Shown here: positions 1 to 5,914 of the stretch, piece by piece | Layout: each line of letters begins with the position of its first letter | Position numbering within the stretch: the stretch's first letter is position 1 | DNA from: Planctomycetaceae bacterium | GTDB lineage: Bacteria > Planctomycetota > Planctomycetia > Pirellulales > UBA1268 | Length of the DNA stretch: 5,914 nt | Reading direction: 5' to 3' | Assembly (NCBI GenBank): GCA_030616935.1 | Contig: JAUWWJ010000114.1 | Location: forward strand, 1-5,914 | The notes under the pieces: generated by a model | The model's input: only the letters and a program-made list of their open reading frames with translations | Told to the model about the DNA's origin: nothing | Database searches by the model: none | Position numbers and translations under genes: made by a program

Positions 1-51
1 CATTAAATTCGCCGAGCAACAACGGCCCGTGATTGCCCGGCGAATTTAATG
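1..51. repeat. Long imperfect inverted repeat / hairpin downstream of the DUF11 gene
   Basis: Bases 1-14 (CATTAAATTCGCCG) are the exact reverse complement of bases 38-51. The symmetry continues inwards: after one mismatch (15/37), GCAA at 16-19 pairs with TTGC at 33-36. After a 2x2 internal loop, ACG at 22-24 pairs with CGT at 28-30 around a three-base loop. The whole element can therefore fold into one 51-base hairpin. It starts 17 bases past the stop codon of the minus-strand gene that ends at 69. It could act as a transcription terminator or an mRNA 3' end stabiliser for that operon, but there is no T-tract after the stem on the minus strand within the window. It could also be one copy of a dispersed palindromic repeat or a small non-autonomous element. 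The left arm touches the window edge, so it may extend further. The structure is certain; the function is inferred. Confidence 0.75.
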
Positions 52-68
52 CGTTTGTTGTCAGGCCA

Positions 69-2807
69 TTACCGATCAGCGTACACGTGTGTCATCTCTT
101 CAGAAGTAAGTGGTGTCTGAAGATCATCACTCTGGAGCTGGAACTGAACACGCTGATTGCCAGGACGACGACCACGAACCTGAACATGAAATACAGCCTC
201 ATCCGCTGGCGCGAGTGATGCAAGTGGCTCGAATGTTATCATCAGATTCTGAACCTCGTAGGGAACAGGACCACGTGCCTCAACTGGTTGAAGGTCACCA
301 AGCAGTTTTGCCGAAAGGGCGACATTGGTGGCTGCTTTTGTCCCCTGATTTGCGACCCTGACAACATATTCTGTAAGGCCATTGATCTCGATTGGGTCTT
401 CACTGTCGGCAACTTCCAATGCCAATGATGCGAGACCTTCGACCTCGATAGTGTGTGACAGCTGATCTGCCAGGCCGGCAGGGTTTCGGACAGCTGCAAC
501 GATGGTTTGCGGGCCAAGCACAGTCGGCATGGCAACAAACTCCACCGTGCCCAATTCTCCTGCTGGCAATTCCTCGAGACTCCAGAGCACACGGTGTGTG
601 TTTTCGTCGTAGTACCCTGCATTATTTGCACGCACAAATTTCATGCCAGCAGGAAGCTGTGCAGCTAACTCCACGGCTAAGGCTGGAGCTGTGCCAGTGT
701 TATGCATATTGAGGGTACAGGTTGCTGGCCGTTGCAAGTATCGGCGCTTTGGAATATCTGCATGGAGTTCCAACATGGGTGCGGTAATTTCAGCTCGCAG
801 TGGACGACTAACCTCGATGCCACCGTCTGCTCGTGCACCTATTCGTATCTCATGGACGCCTGGAGTAATGGTTGCCAGTTTCAAGGAAATCGATCGTGAT
901 GAACCGGGCTCTAATTGCCCGACATCAAATTCAACCTCCCTGCCAGCAGGGTGTGATACTGAATCTGGAAGAATTCCTTCTACAATCACACCGGTTGCCG
1001 TGCCAGTGCCTGGATTTGAAAGTGAAATATCCACAGCCATCATCTCACCAATTAATGTCGGCTGAGGTGGTTCAGCAGTAATCTCAAGGGCGGGCTTTGT
1101 AACCCGTGATCGCACGGTCGCATCAGCACGAAAAGTAACGCTTGCAACACTTCCAATATCACCCTCAAGCTGAGGCATGACTTCCATAGCTACACGTGCT
1201 TCTTGTCCCGCCTTTAATTCACCAATAGCCCAGAGCAGTTCGCCCGACGGTGTATTTGTGTCCACAGGACTCGCCGGGGGCATGGTCGTAATCAGTGATG
1301 TTCCATAGGGCACCGCATCTCGCAGGACTGTGTCGTGTGCAGTGGCGGCCCCAACATTTCGGATAATGACTTCAAATCGGGCTGGCTTACCAACCTGTAA
1401 ATCTCGCGGGCCACTTTTTTCAAGTGTTAGCTGCGGCGTCTGAAGGCCCTCTATCTGTGGCAGGCCCGGTCGACCTTGGCCAGATGCACCCAACTGCGCA
1501 GGCGTCGTTTTTGTAAGGGCTTCTGCTTTCTTATCAGCATCAATTGTGCTCAAAGGATTTTGCTGCTGTTTCCCAAGTGGTGGAGCCGCAGCAAAGGGCA
1601 TTGTGACACCAGTATTTTGAAGCGGTTGTTTCTTCAAATCGTTGGCAGATACCTTGCTCGTCTGTTTAGGAGTTGCGAACGGATTCGACTGCGCCGAAAG
1701 TGGCGCCTCTGTGTTCGTTGATACAAGCGGTTGAGGTGGGCTGGTGTCTTCCGCAGCATCGAGTGCCGGCGATGATGGCATAGGAGCCTTTTGCTCGGGC
1801 GCTGATGGGGCTGTTTGAGTCAGTTTTGCTTCAGCAAGGTCCTGACCTTGATTCACTGATGTTTTCGAACGAGCCGTCTCCGGTGCTGGCTTTGCAGATA
1901 GCGTTGTTTCATCGGCCTTTTTTGTGGCCACTGCTATATCATCTGCAACCTTTGTTTTGCTGGTTACTTCCGTTTCCGTACTCTCTACTGCCAGAACTTC
2001 TGGTTGATCTGGGATCGGCATATCTTTTGCCGAGAACGCAGGCGTTGCCGACTCTTCCTCCTTGTCGACACCTGGCTCATTTTCGGGCACAGAAAGAGAC
2101 GGACTGGGAGCCGATGGCTCCTTCATTCCAACCAGCTCTTCATTAATTTGCTTTGTACCCAATTCATTATCTTCCAACGGCTGCCGAAGAACTGATGGGG
2201 TGTTTTCTTCATTTATTTTTTCAACATGCCCGGGTAATGCTGGCGTATGTGCCGGTTCATTGCTCTCCTCAGGAGATGGAGTCTTCTTGTCAGCATCCAG
2301 CTTTTTGTCCTGTTTGAGAGCCGTTGGCTCTTCCTTGGCGACTTCTCCTTCAGGTGGAGATATCTGCTTTGCTGAAAACCGAGACAGATGATTCGGTTCG
2401 GCATCAACTGCATCATCCTTTCCTTGCTCTTCTTCAATTACTTTTTTTGTAGACACCTTGCCTTCAATCGGTTTTTCAAAAGAGGCTGGTTGTGTTGGGT
2501 AGCCACCACCACGAACTGGATTCAAGTATGTTTCTTGACCAGTTGATGAAAACCGACTCTGCTCCAGGTTTGATGCTGGCTGTAAACGAACAGCAGGCAA
2601 TGGTTCTTCTGACTGAGATGGCACTGCAGTGTTTGCTGATGCCGTGGGAATTGGAGACTGTGTGACAGGCACCGTACGGCCAAGCCCAGCAAGCCATACA
2701 ATGGCAAAGCCGGCCAGCCCACACAACACGGCACCAATAATCATTGACGTAGCTGAGACGCCTTTGGGAGGCACAACAATATTCTGACGCGACGGGCGCT
2801 TTTCCAT
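69..2807 (-). CDS. Membrane-anchored protein with four tandem DUF11-type (Ig-like) repeats and a long disordered stalk
   Basis: The 912-residue protein starts at the ATG at 2807 and ends at TAA (69-71). A short basic, presumably cytoplasmic N-terminus is followed by one hydrophobic segment at about residues 21-43 (SMIIGAVLCGLAGFAIVWLA). Residues about 44-459 are a low-complexity stretch rich in Pro, Ser, Thr, Glu, Lys and Gln, probably a disordered stalk. Four tandem beta-sandwich repeats follow at about 460-573, 574-678, 679-794 and 795-912. Each has the DUF11/CARDB-like pattern: a 'L-x-L' opening strand, then 'N-x-G-x-A-x-A' (RNVGAATA, SNPGTGTA, HNTGTAPA, ANQGTKAA), then 'LxPG' or 'LxAG'-type turns. 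Only two cysteines are visible (29 and 697), so it is not an OmcB-like cysteine-rich protein. A signal-anchor topology with the repeats outside the cytoplasm is inferred. It probably has a structural or adhesive role at the envelope; no catalytic motif is seen. It lies downstream of ftr in the same direction. The start was chosen because AGGAG sits 7 bases before this ATG. A GTG at 2897 in the same frame would add 30 residues but has no ribosome binding site. Confidence 0.85.
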   Translation of the reverse strand: MEKRPSRQNIVVPPKGVSATSMIIGAVLCGLAGFAIVWLAGLGRTVPVTQSPIPTASANTAVPSQSEEPLPAVRLQPASNLEQSRFSSTGQETYLNPVRGGGYPTQPASFEKPIEGKVSTKKVIEEEQGKDDAVDAEPNHLSRFSAKQISPPEGEVAKEEPTALKQDKKLDADKKTPSPEESNEPAHTPALPGHVEKINEENTPSVLRQPLEDNELGTKQINEELVGMKEPSAPSPSLSVPENEPGVDKEEESATPAFSAKDMPIPDQPEVLAVESTETEVTSKTKVADDIAVATKKADETTLSAKPAPETARSKTSVNQGQDLAEAKLTQTAPSAPEQKAPMPSSPALDAAEDTSPPQPLVSTNTEAPLSAQSNPFATPKQTSKVSANDLKKQPLQNTGVTMPFAAAPPLGKQQQNPLSTIDADKKAEALTKTTPAQLGASGQGRPGLPQIEGLQTPQLTLEKSGPRDLQVGKPARFEVIIRNVGAATAHDTVLRDAVPYGTSLITTMPPASPVDTNTPSGELLWAIGELKAGQEARVAMEVMPQLEGDIGSVASVTFRADATVRSRVTKPALEITAEPPQPTLIGEMMAVDISLSNPGTGTATGVIVEGILPDSVSHPAGREVEFDVGQLEPGSSRSISLKLATITPGVHEIRIGARADGGIEVSRPLRAEITAPMLELHADIPKRRYLQRPATCTLNMHNTGTAPALAVELAAQLPAGMKFVRANNAGYYDENTHRVLWSLEELPAGELGTVEFVAMPTVLGPQTIVAAVRNPAGLADQLSHTIEVEGLASLALEVADSEDPIEINGLTEYVVRVANQGTKAATNVALSAKLLGDLQPVEARGPVPYEVQNLMITFEPLASLAPADEAVFHVQVRGRRPGNQRVQFQLQSDDLQTPLTSEEMTHVYADR

Positions 2808-2814
2808 GACTCCA

Positions 2815-2819
2815 CTCCT
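2815..2819 (-). promoter_or_regulatory. Ribosome binding site that decides the start of the DUF11 gene
   Basis: Read on the minus strand, AGGAG lies 7 bases upstream of the ATG at 2807, within AGGAGTGGAG. The competing GTG at 2897 is preceded by a T-rich stretch with no purine-rich site. A weak 5-bp inverted repeat (CGGTC 2828-2832 with GACCG 2841-2845) lies just upstream in the leader. It is too weak to call a structure. Confidence 0.65.
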
Positions 2820-2921
2820 GATTGGGACGGTCACTAGACGGACCGGAACATCGGGGGGAAGTACCAAAGATGGGCGAGCAGTAGAAGGCCGTTTCACAAA
2901 AAATGACCGGCTGGAAACAAA

Positions 2922-3839
2922 CTACGCAAAACCAGCGTCCGTAAGAATCTGATGCAGATGAAAATGAAACTTACCCAGTTTGCCACCATAGTTCCCGGCA
3001 GATATAGCCGGTATATCCTCGCCTGCTGCCACCTTGATAGCAGCTGCCATGGCCTCACAAATAACTTGCTCGTTCTCTCCATCAACAACTATTTCAAGGC
3101 ACGCTACAACACCAGGATGAAGCTGGGTCGGCACCCTTCCTAACAAGCCTGGACAAAAAGCATCATTGGTAGAAGCCTTTAACGCCGCATACCGAGATCC
3201 AACTTTACTACCGGACCGTACCACGCCACCGGGAAACGGCGTGATGACACCCGGCACTGCTGCAATTGCACTCACTGCTCGTTTGGCCGATGCCAGTGCA
3301 GCCTCAAGAGAAACCCCTTGAATCACTACATTTCCTCCGCCAATACCCTTTGCAACACCGCAGGTTTCTTCAACCAGAAATTCACCGTCCATGACGGGCA
3401 CTCTCCAGTACCGCCGTCCATCAAATACTTTTGTTTTCTCAAAACCGTCACCAAAAAAACGAATACGGTGCCCAAGAGGAATCCGTTCTTCTGATTTTGA
3501 CAGGCCGTCAAAAACAGCTGTTGTTGGACAAGTCAGCAGGCACTGGCCGGTTCTATTTGCCACTGCTTCCGCAAGAGACTCCGTTGTAAATCCAAACGCA
3601 AGGATTGAGGCTCCTGGTCGGCCATCCGGGCTCTCATCAGCTGATATGAATCGCTCCACGCCAACTTCAGCATCACAACCAATGACACTTGTTCCGTACC
3701 CACAAAACGACTGCACGCTAGCATCAAGCCAGGACGTGTCGTGTGCCGTAACCACAAGCCGTGCAAATCTCAGCCGAAAAGCTTCGGCGAAGGTATCAAT
3801 AATGTCAGTGGAACCAAGGTGAATCGCTGGCTTTGCCAC
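2922..3839 (-). CDS. ftr: Formylmethanofuran--tetrahydromethanopterin N-formyltransferase (Ftr/FhcD)
   Basis: The 305-residue protein starts with GTG at 3839 and ends at TAG (2922-2924). It is close to the roughly 297 residues usual for archaeal Ftr, and its two lobes appear complete. Segments recognisable from the family, in order: DTFAEAF (15-21), GTSVIGC (49-55), PDGRPG (71-76), FFGDG (128-132), DGEFLVEE (151-158), PFPGG (201-205), SKVGS (211-215), ASTNDAFCP (222-230) and SAGNYGGKLG (280-289). Family knowledge: this cytosolic enzyme reversibly transfers the formyl group between formylmethanofuran and tetrahydromethanopterin. In methylotrophs and planctomycetes it works in the oxidative direction with the Fhc formyltransferase/hydrolase complex, for formaldehyde oxidation or detoxification. 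AAGGA lies 7 bases before the GTG, supporting that start. Unlike methylotroph fhcABCD operons, no fhcA, fhcB or fhcC is adjacent; downstream is the DUF11 gene. The function of the family is well established; the pathway direction here is inferred. Confidence 0.95.
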   Translation of the reverse strand: MAKPAIHLGSTDIIDTFAEAFRLRFARLVVTAHDTSWLDASVQSFCGYGTSVIGCDAEVGVERFISADESPDGRPGASILAFGFTTESLAEAVANRTGQCLLTCPTTAVFDGLSKSEERIPLGHRIRFFGDGFEKTKVFDGRRYWRVPVMDGEFLVEETCGVAKGIGGGNVVIQGVSLEAALASAKRAVSAIAAVPGVITPFPGGVVRSGSKVGSRYAALKASTNDAFCPGLLGRVPTQLHPGVVACLEIVVDGENEQVICEAMAAAIKVAAGEDIPAISAGNYGGKLGKFHFHLHQILTDAGFA

Positions 3840-3846
3840 GGGAACA

Positions 3847-3851
3847 TCCTT
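3847..3851 (-). promoter_or_regulatory. Ribosome binding site of ftr
   Basis: AAGGA on the minus strand sits 7 bases upstream of the GTG start at 3839. This is the same spacing as the site proposed for the downstream DUF11 gene. It supports GTG as the real initiator, since no in-frame ATG precedes it nearby. Confidence 0.6.
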
Positions 3852-3971
3852 TAAACGGCTCAGTAATACAGTCTGGAAAGTTTCTGTCCACTATCAGGTA
3901 TACATGACGGTATCTAACATACCCGGGGTTTTTGCAATTCGAATACACAATTTGTAAATGCGATATTCTCA

Positions 3972-3986
3972 GAAACACCGTGTTTC
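3972..3986. promoter_or_regulatory. Perfect 15-base palindrome, candidate operator
   Basis: GAAACAC (3972-3978) and GTGTTTC (3980-3986) are perfect inverted repeats around a single central C. After one mismatch on each side, a further C/G pair (3970/3988) matches. A one-base centre is too tight for an RNA hairpin, so a binding site for a dimeric regulator is the more natural reading. It lies 133 bases from the ftr start and 184 from the plus-strand start, so it could serve either gene. The regulator is unknown. Confidence 0.4.
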
Positions 3987-4000
3987 AGTAGTCTATTGGG

Positions 4001-4042
4001 CCTCGTTCATGATTGTTGAACAAACGATGTACCGAAACGAGG
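4001..4042. repeat. Inverted repeat with a nested palindrome in the divergent region
   Basis: CCTCGTT (4001-4007) is the reverse complement of AACGAGG (4036-4042), with 28 bases between. Nested inside are GTTCA (4005-4009) with TGAAC (4017-4021) and the 11-base near-palindrome TTGTT-G-AACAA (4013-4023). These overlapping symmetries could be regulator sites or a leader structure. Short repeats like these also arise by chance in AT-rich DNA, so confidence is low. Confidence 0.3.
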
Positions 4043-4159
4043 TATTCTGATCCGATACGCCACTCCGTTGTAATACCCCCAAGGGTTTTTGGACATGCTT
4101 AAGCAGATCCGTCATACAGACCGTGCAAAAGAATGTCTCATTTCCTTTTCTCTCTCGCC

Positions 4160-4164
4160 AAGGA
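4160..4164 (+). promoter_or_regulatory. Ribosome binding site of the secreted-protein gene
   Basis: AAGGA lies 5 bases before the ATG at 4170. Together with the signal peptide that begins exactly at this ATG, it argues against the in-frame ATG at 4095, which would place 25 polar residues ahead of the signal peptide. Confidence 0.6.
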
Positions 4165-4169
4165 AGACG

Positions 4170-5914
4170 ATGATTACAAAACTCACTCTCGCATGCTCAC
4201 TCTTTGCTGCACTGTTTGTGAATGCTCACTCAGCACAGGCTGCAGACCTTGGTGTCGGCCTCATTCCAGATGATGCTGCATTTCTTGCAAGCACACTACG
4301 TGGCCGAGAACAATATGATCGCATTACTACAAGTAACGCATTTGCCAGTCTCAAGGAACTGAAGTCCGTTGCAAAAGCCCTTGACGAACTCGCCAAGCAG
4401 CAAACGCAACCAGGCAACCCAATGGCACTTGCAATGATGATGATGCAGATGCCCGACAACCAGGAAGCGATCGCTCTGCTTCAGGACATGGTGGCTACGG
4501 ACACCTTTGTCTTTGGCACATCTTCTTGGGTAACGGTTTCAAAATTATTTAAGAAACTTCAGTCCGCCCAACAGGCTGCGAACATCGCCACTATTACGAA
4601 GGGCACTGATCTTGAAATTGATACTGACACAACACTGAACCGTTTAATCGCAGAGACACTCGCTGCAAACACGGACCAGATTGTTATCCCTGACCTCATC
4701 TGGGGGTTTCACACAACACAGGTAGATGCTGCAAAAAAACAGCTTGAAAGAATTGACGGGTTCGCAACAAGCATGGCTCAGACACAACCAATGCTTGCTG
4801 ATGCGGTGGCTCGCGAAAAAATCGGTAACGGTGATTTCATCACAGTGACCATCAAGCCAGATCCAAATCTCATTAAAATGGCAATGTCGAACGTTGTGAA
4901 ATTCGATGACATGAAAGAAGAGCTTGAGAAAATCCTGAAACGTGTCGGTGAACTCGAGATTGTTGTTGCTCTGGGCATTGTCAAAGAACATGTCGTCCTC
5001 TCAATTGGTGGCGGGACTGAGCATCTTCAAGCAATGGGCTCAACGGGTGGAAGCCTGCTTGATACAAAACCTTTCAAGGTTTTGCGAGATGCCTCAGAGA
5101 AGCCTCTTAACAGCATCTGGTACCGAAGTCAGAAGCTTGCCAAAGCCTGGGAGACATCTCCTGAAGACATCGAGCAAGCCAAGAAATTTGCCGCTGCGGT
5201 TGCCGAGGCTAATGAGCTGACCCCAGAGGCAACTACTGAAGCAGAGAAACTTGTCGGAGAACTGCTGGAAGGATACGCAAGCCGAATGCCAGAAGCTGGT
5301 CCTTGGCTGGCATACTCGTATCTGACCGACACCGGGTATGCGGGTGAAGAATGGAACTGGGCTAAAAACCTCCCCTGGAATGGAAGTATGCCGCTTTCAT
5401 TTGATCACTTTGGCGGAGATCCGCTTGCAATGATTGCTCTTCGCACGAAAACAGATCCTGAGCAGTTTGAAGCATTCGTGAGCTGGGCGGATTCACTCCG
5501 TCAATTTGTTTCAAATGCAATCTCCTCAACGGGCGACGACGATACGCAAGAAGGATTCAAAACATTCGATGAGAAAATTGTGCCTCTTGGTGAAGACTTG
5601 ACGAAGACCGTACGAGAAAAATTTGTACCTGCGCTCAAGAATGGGCAATTCGGTTTTGTCATTGACGGCAAGGCATCGACCACAAAACTGCAGGCATCAC
5701 TGCCGGCATCCTCGAAGCCGCTTCCGCTTTTCGAACCGACCATTGTGCTTTCTGTCGATGATGAAAAACTTTTCCGCGAAGGCCTCAGTGACATTTTTGC
5801 ACTAAGCGATAAATTGCTGAATGTTATTCGAGAAATTGATGAGGACAGTATCCCAAGTGAATACCGCATCCCAGACCCGGAAGAAAAAGATGCTGAAGGA
5901 GGAACCCTTTGGAC
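4170..5914 (+). CDS. Exported protein of unknown function, 3' end outside the window
   Basis: The frame is open from the ATG at 4170 to the window edge, giving 581 full codons and no stop, so the protein is partial at its C-terminus. Residues 1-24 form a classic Sec signal peptide: MITK, a hydrophobic core (LTLACSLFAALFV), and AQA (22-24) as a likely signal peptidase I site before ADLGVG. No lipobox cysteine is seen at that site. The mature part is mixed helical and strand, rich in Lys, Glu, Ala and Leu. It opens with a 'LIPDDAAFLAST' segment (31-42), has a Met-rich stretch AMMMMQM (88-94), an amphipathic Lys/Glu helix at about 243-263, and a 'GQFGFVIDG' strand (492-500) followed by a Pro-rich 'LPASSKPLPLFEP' (511-523). 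No catalytic motif was recognised. The opening and overall pattern resemble planctomycete hypothetical exported proteins and, loosely, DUF3352-like proteins; that link is a guess. An in-frame ATG at 4095 would add 25 residues ahead of the signal peptide. Confidence 0.85.
   Translation, partial: MITKLTLACSLFAALFVNAHSAQAADLGVGLIPDDAAFLASTLRGREQYDRITTSNAFASLKELKSVAKALDELAKQQTQPGNPMALAMMMMQMPDNQEAIALLQDMVATDTFVFGTSSWVTVSKLFKKLQSAQQAANIATITKGTDLEIDTDTTLNRLIAETLAANTDQIVIPDLIWGFHTTQVDAAKKQLERIDGFATSMAQTQPMLADAVAREKIGNGDFITVTIKPDPNLIKMAMSNVVKFDDMKEELEKILKRVGELEIVVALGIVKEHVVLSIGGGTEHLQAMGSTGGSLLDTKPFKVLRDASEKPLNSIWYRSQKLAKAWETSPEDIEQAKKFAAAVAEANELTPEATTEAEKLVGELLEGYASRMPEAGPWLAYSYLTDTGYAGEEWNWAKNLPWNGSMPLSFDHFGGDPLAMIALRTKTDPEQFEAFVSWADSLRQFVSNAISSTGDDDTQEGFKTFDEKIVPLGEDLTKTVREKFVPALKNGQFGFVIDGKASTTKLQASLPASSKPLPLFEPTIVLSVDDEKLFREGLSDIFALSDKLLNVIREIDEDSIPSEYRIPDPEEKDAEGGTLW

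Larger units (their letters stand above)
3840..4169. promoter_or_regulatory. Divergent intergenic region between ftr and the secreted-protein gene
   Basis: This 330-base stretch has no convincing gene. It separates two divergent genes and so must hold both promoters. It is visibly richer in A and T than the flanking genes. I could not fix promoters with confidence. A TATACC box (minus strand, 3902-3897), 57 bases ahead of the ftr start, and a TAATAC box (plus strand, 4071-4076) are the least bad -10 candidates. Neither has a good -35 at standard spacing. Two inverted repeats lie in the middle and are listed separately. An ATG at 4095 is in frame with the plus-strand gene but is less likely to be its start. 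Confidence 0.6.

Noticed and set aside
1805..2146. Open frame of 113 codons on the plus strand, Leu- and Pro-rich, possibly a membrane protein
   Set aside because: It is the complement of the low-complexity linker of the DUF11 protein; Leu/Pro/Phe richness is expected from reversing Glu/Lys/Ser/Pro codons.
69..2807. DUF11 protein as an OmcB-like cysteine-rich outer membrane protein
   Set aside because: Only two cysteines are visible, one of them in the membrane segment.
3391..3822. Open frame of 143 codons on the plus strand opposite ftr
   Set aside because: It is an antisense shadow of a clearly recognised enzyme gene, with no family resemblance of its own.
4005..4021. GTTCA-N7-TGAAC as a LexA (SOS) box
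   Set aside because: The half-sites face the wrong way and the spacing does not fit GAAC-N4-GTTC or the proteobacterial CTGT-N8-ACAG form.
4074..4090. ACCC-CCAA-GGGT followed by a run of T, like a small terminator or attenuator in the leader of the exported-protein gene
   Set aside because: The stem is only 4 bp with a 4-base loop, too weak to stand as a terminator.
4095..4169. In-frame upstream ATG at 4095 that would extend the exported protein by 25 residues
   Set aside because: The extension is polar and would bury the signal peptide; the ATG at 4170 has AAGGA at 5 bases and begins the signal peptide exactly.
4644..4991. Open frame of 115 codons on the minus strand inside the exported-protein gene
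   Set aside because: It lies antisense to a long frame with a signal peptide and a ribosome binding site; its composition (rich in Phe, Cys, His) is that of a shadow frame.

Overview
This window most likely comes from a planctomycete chromosome (Pirellulaceae-like). That is an inference from gene content. It has a bacterial homologue of archaeal formylmethanofuran:tetrahydromethanopterin formyltransferase, a membrane-anchored protein with tandem DUF11-type beta-sandwich repeats behind a very long disordered stalk, and a secreted protein of a type often seen as 'hypothetical' in that phylum. By eye, base composition is near 50% GC. No phylogenetic marker is present, so the assignment is not certain.

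Layout: 1-51 is a long imperfect hairpin just past the stop of the first gene. 69-2807 (minus strand; possibly from 2897) encodes the 912-residue DUF11 repeat protein. 2922-3839 (minus strand) encodes the 305-residue formyltransferase (Ftr/FhcD), directly upstream in the same direction, so the two are probably co-transcribed with ftr first. 3840-4169 is a 330-base divergent intergenic region with a perfect 7+1+7 palindrome and a second inverted repeat. 4170-5914 (plus strand) is the first 581 codons of an exported protein of unknown function that runs off the right edge.

How the parts relate: Ftr moves a formyl group between methanofuran and tetrahydromethanopterin carriers in C1 oxidation or formaldehyde detoxification. 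Here it stands apart from the other C1-carrier genes visible in fhcABCD-type operons. The DUF11 protein is probably an inner-membrane-anchored protein with its repeats outside the cytoplasm. Nothing in the sequence ties it to C1 metabolism except position. No rRNA, tRNA, CRISPR array, transposase or obvious phage gene was seen. I found no convincing new multi-gene system. The best leads are the terminal hairpin element, the solitary ftr with its odd neighbour, the unresolved start of the DUF11 gene, and the palindrome in the divergent promoter region.
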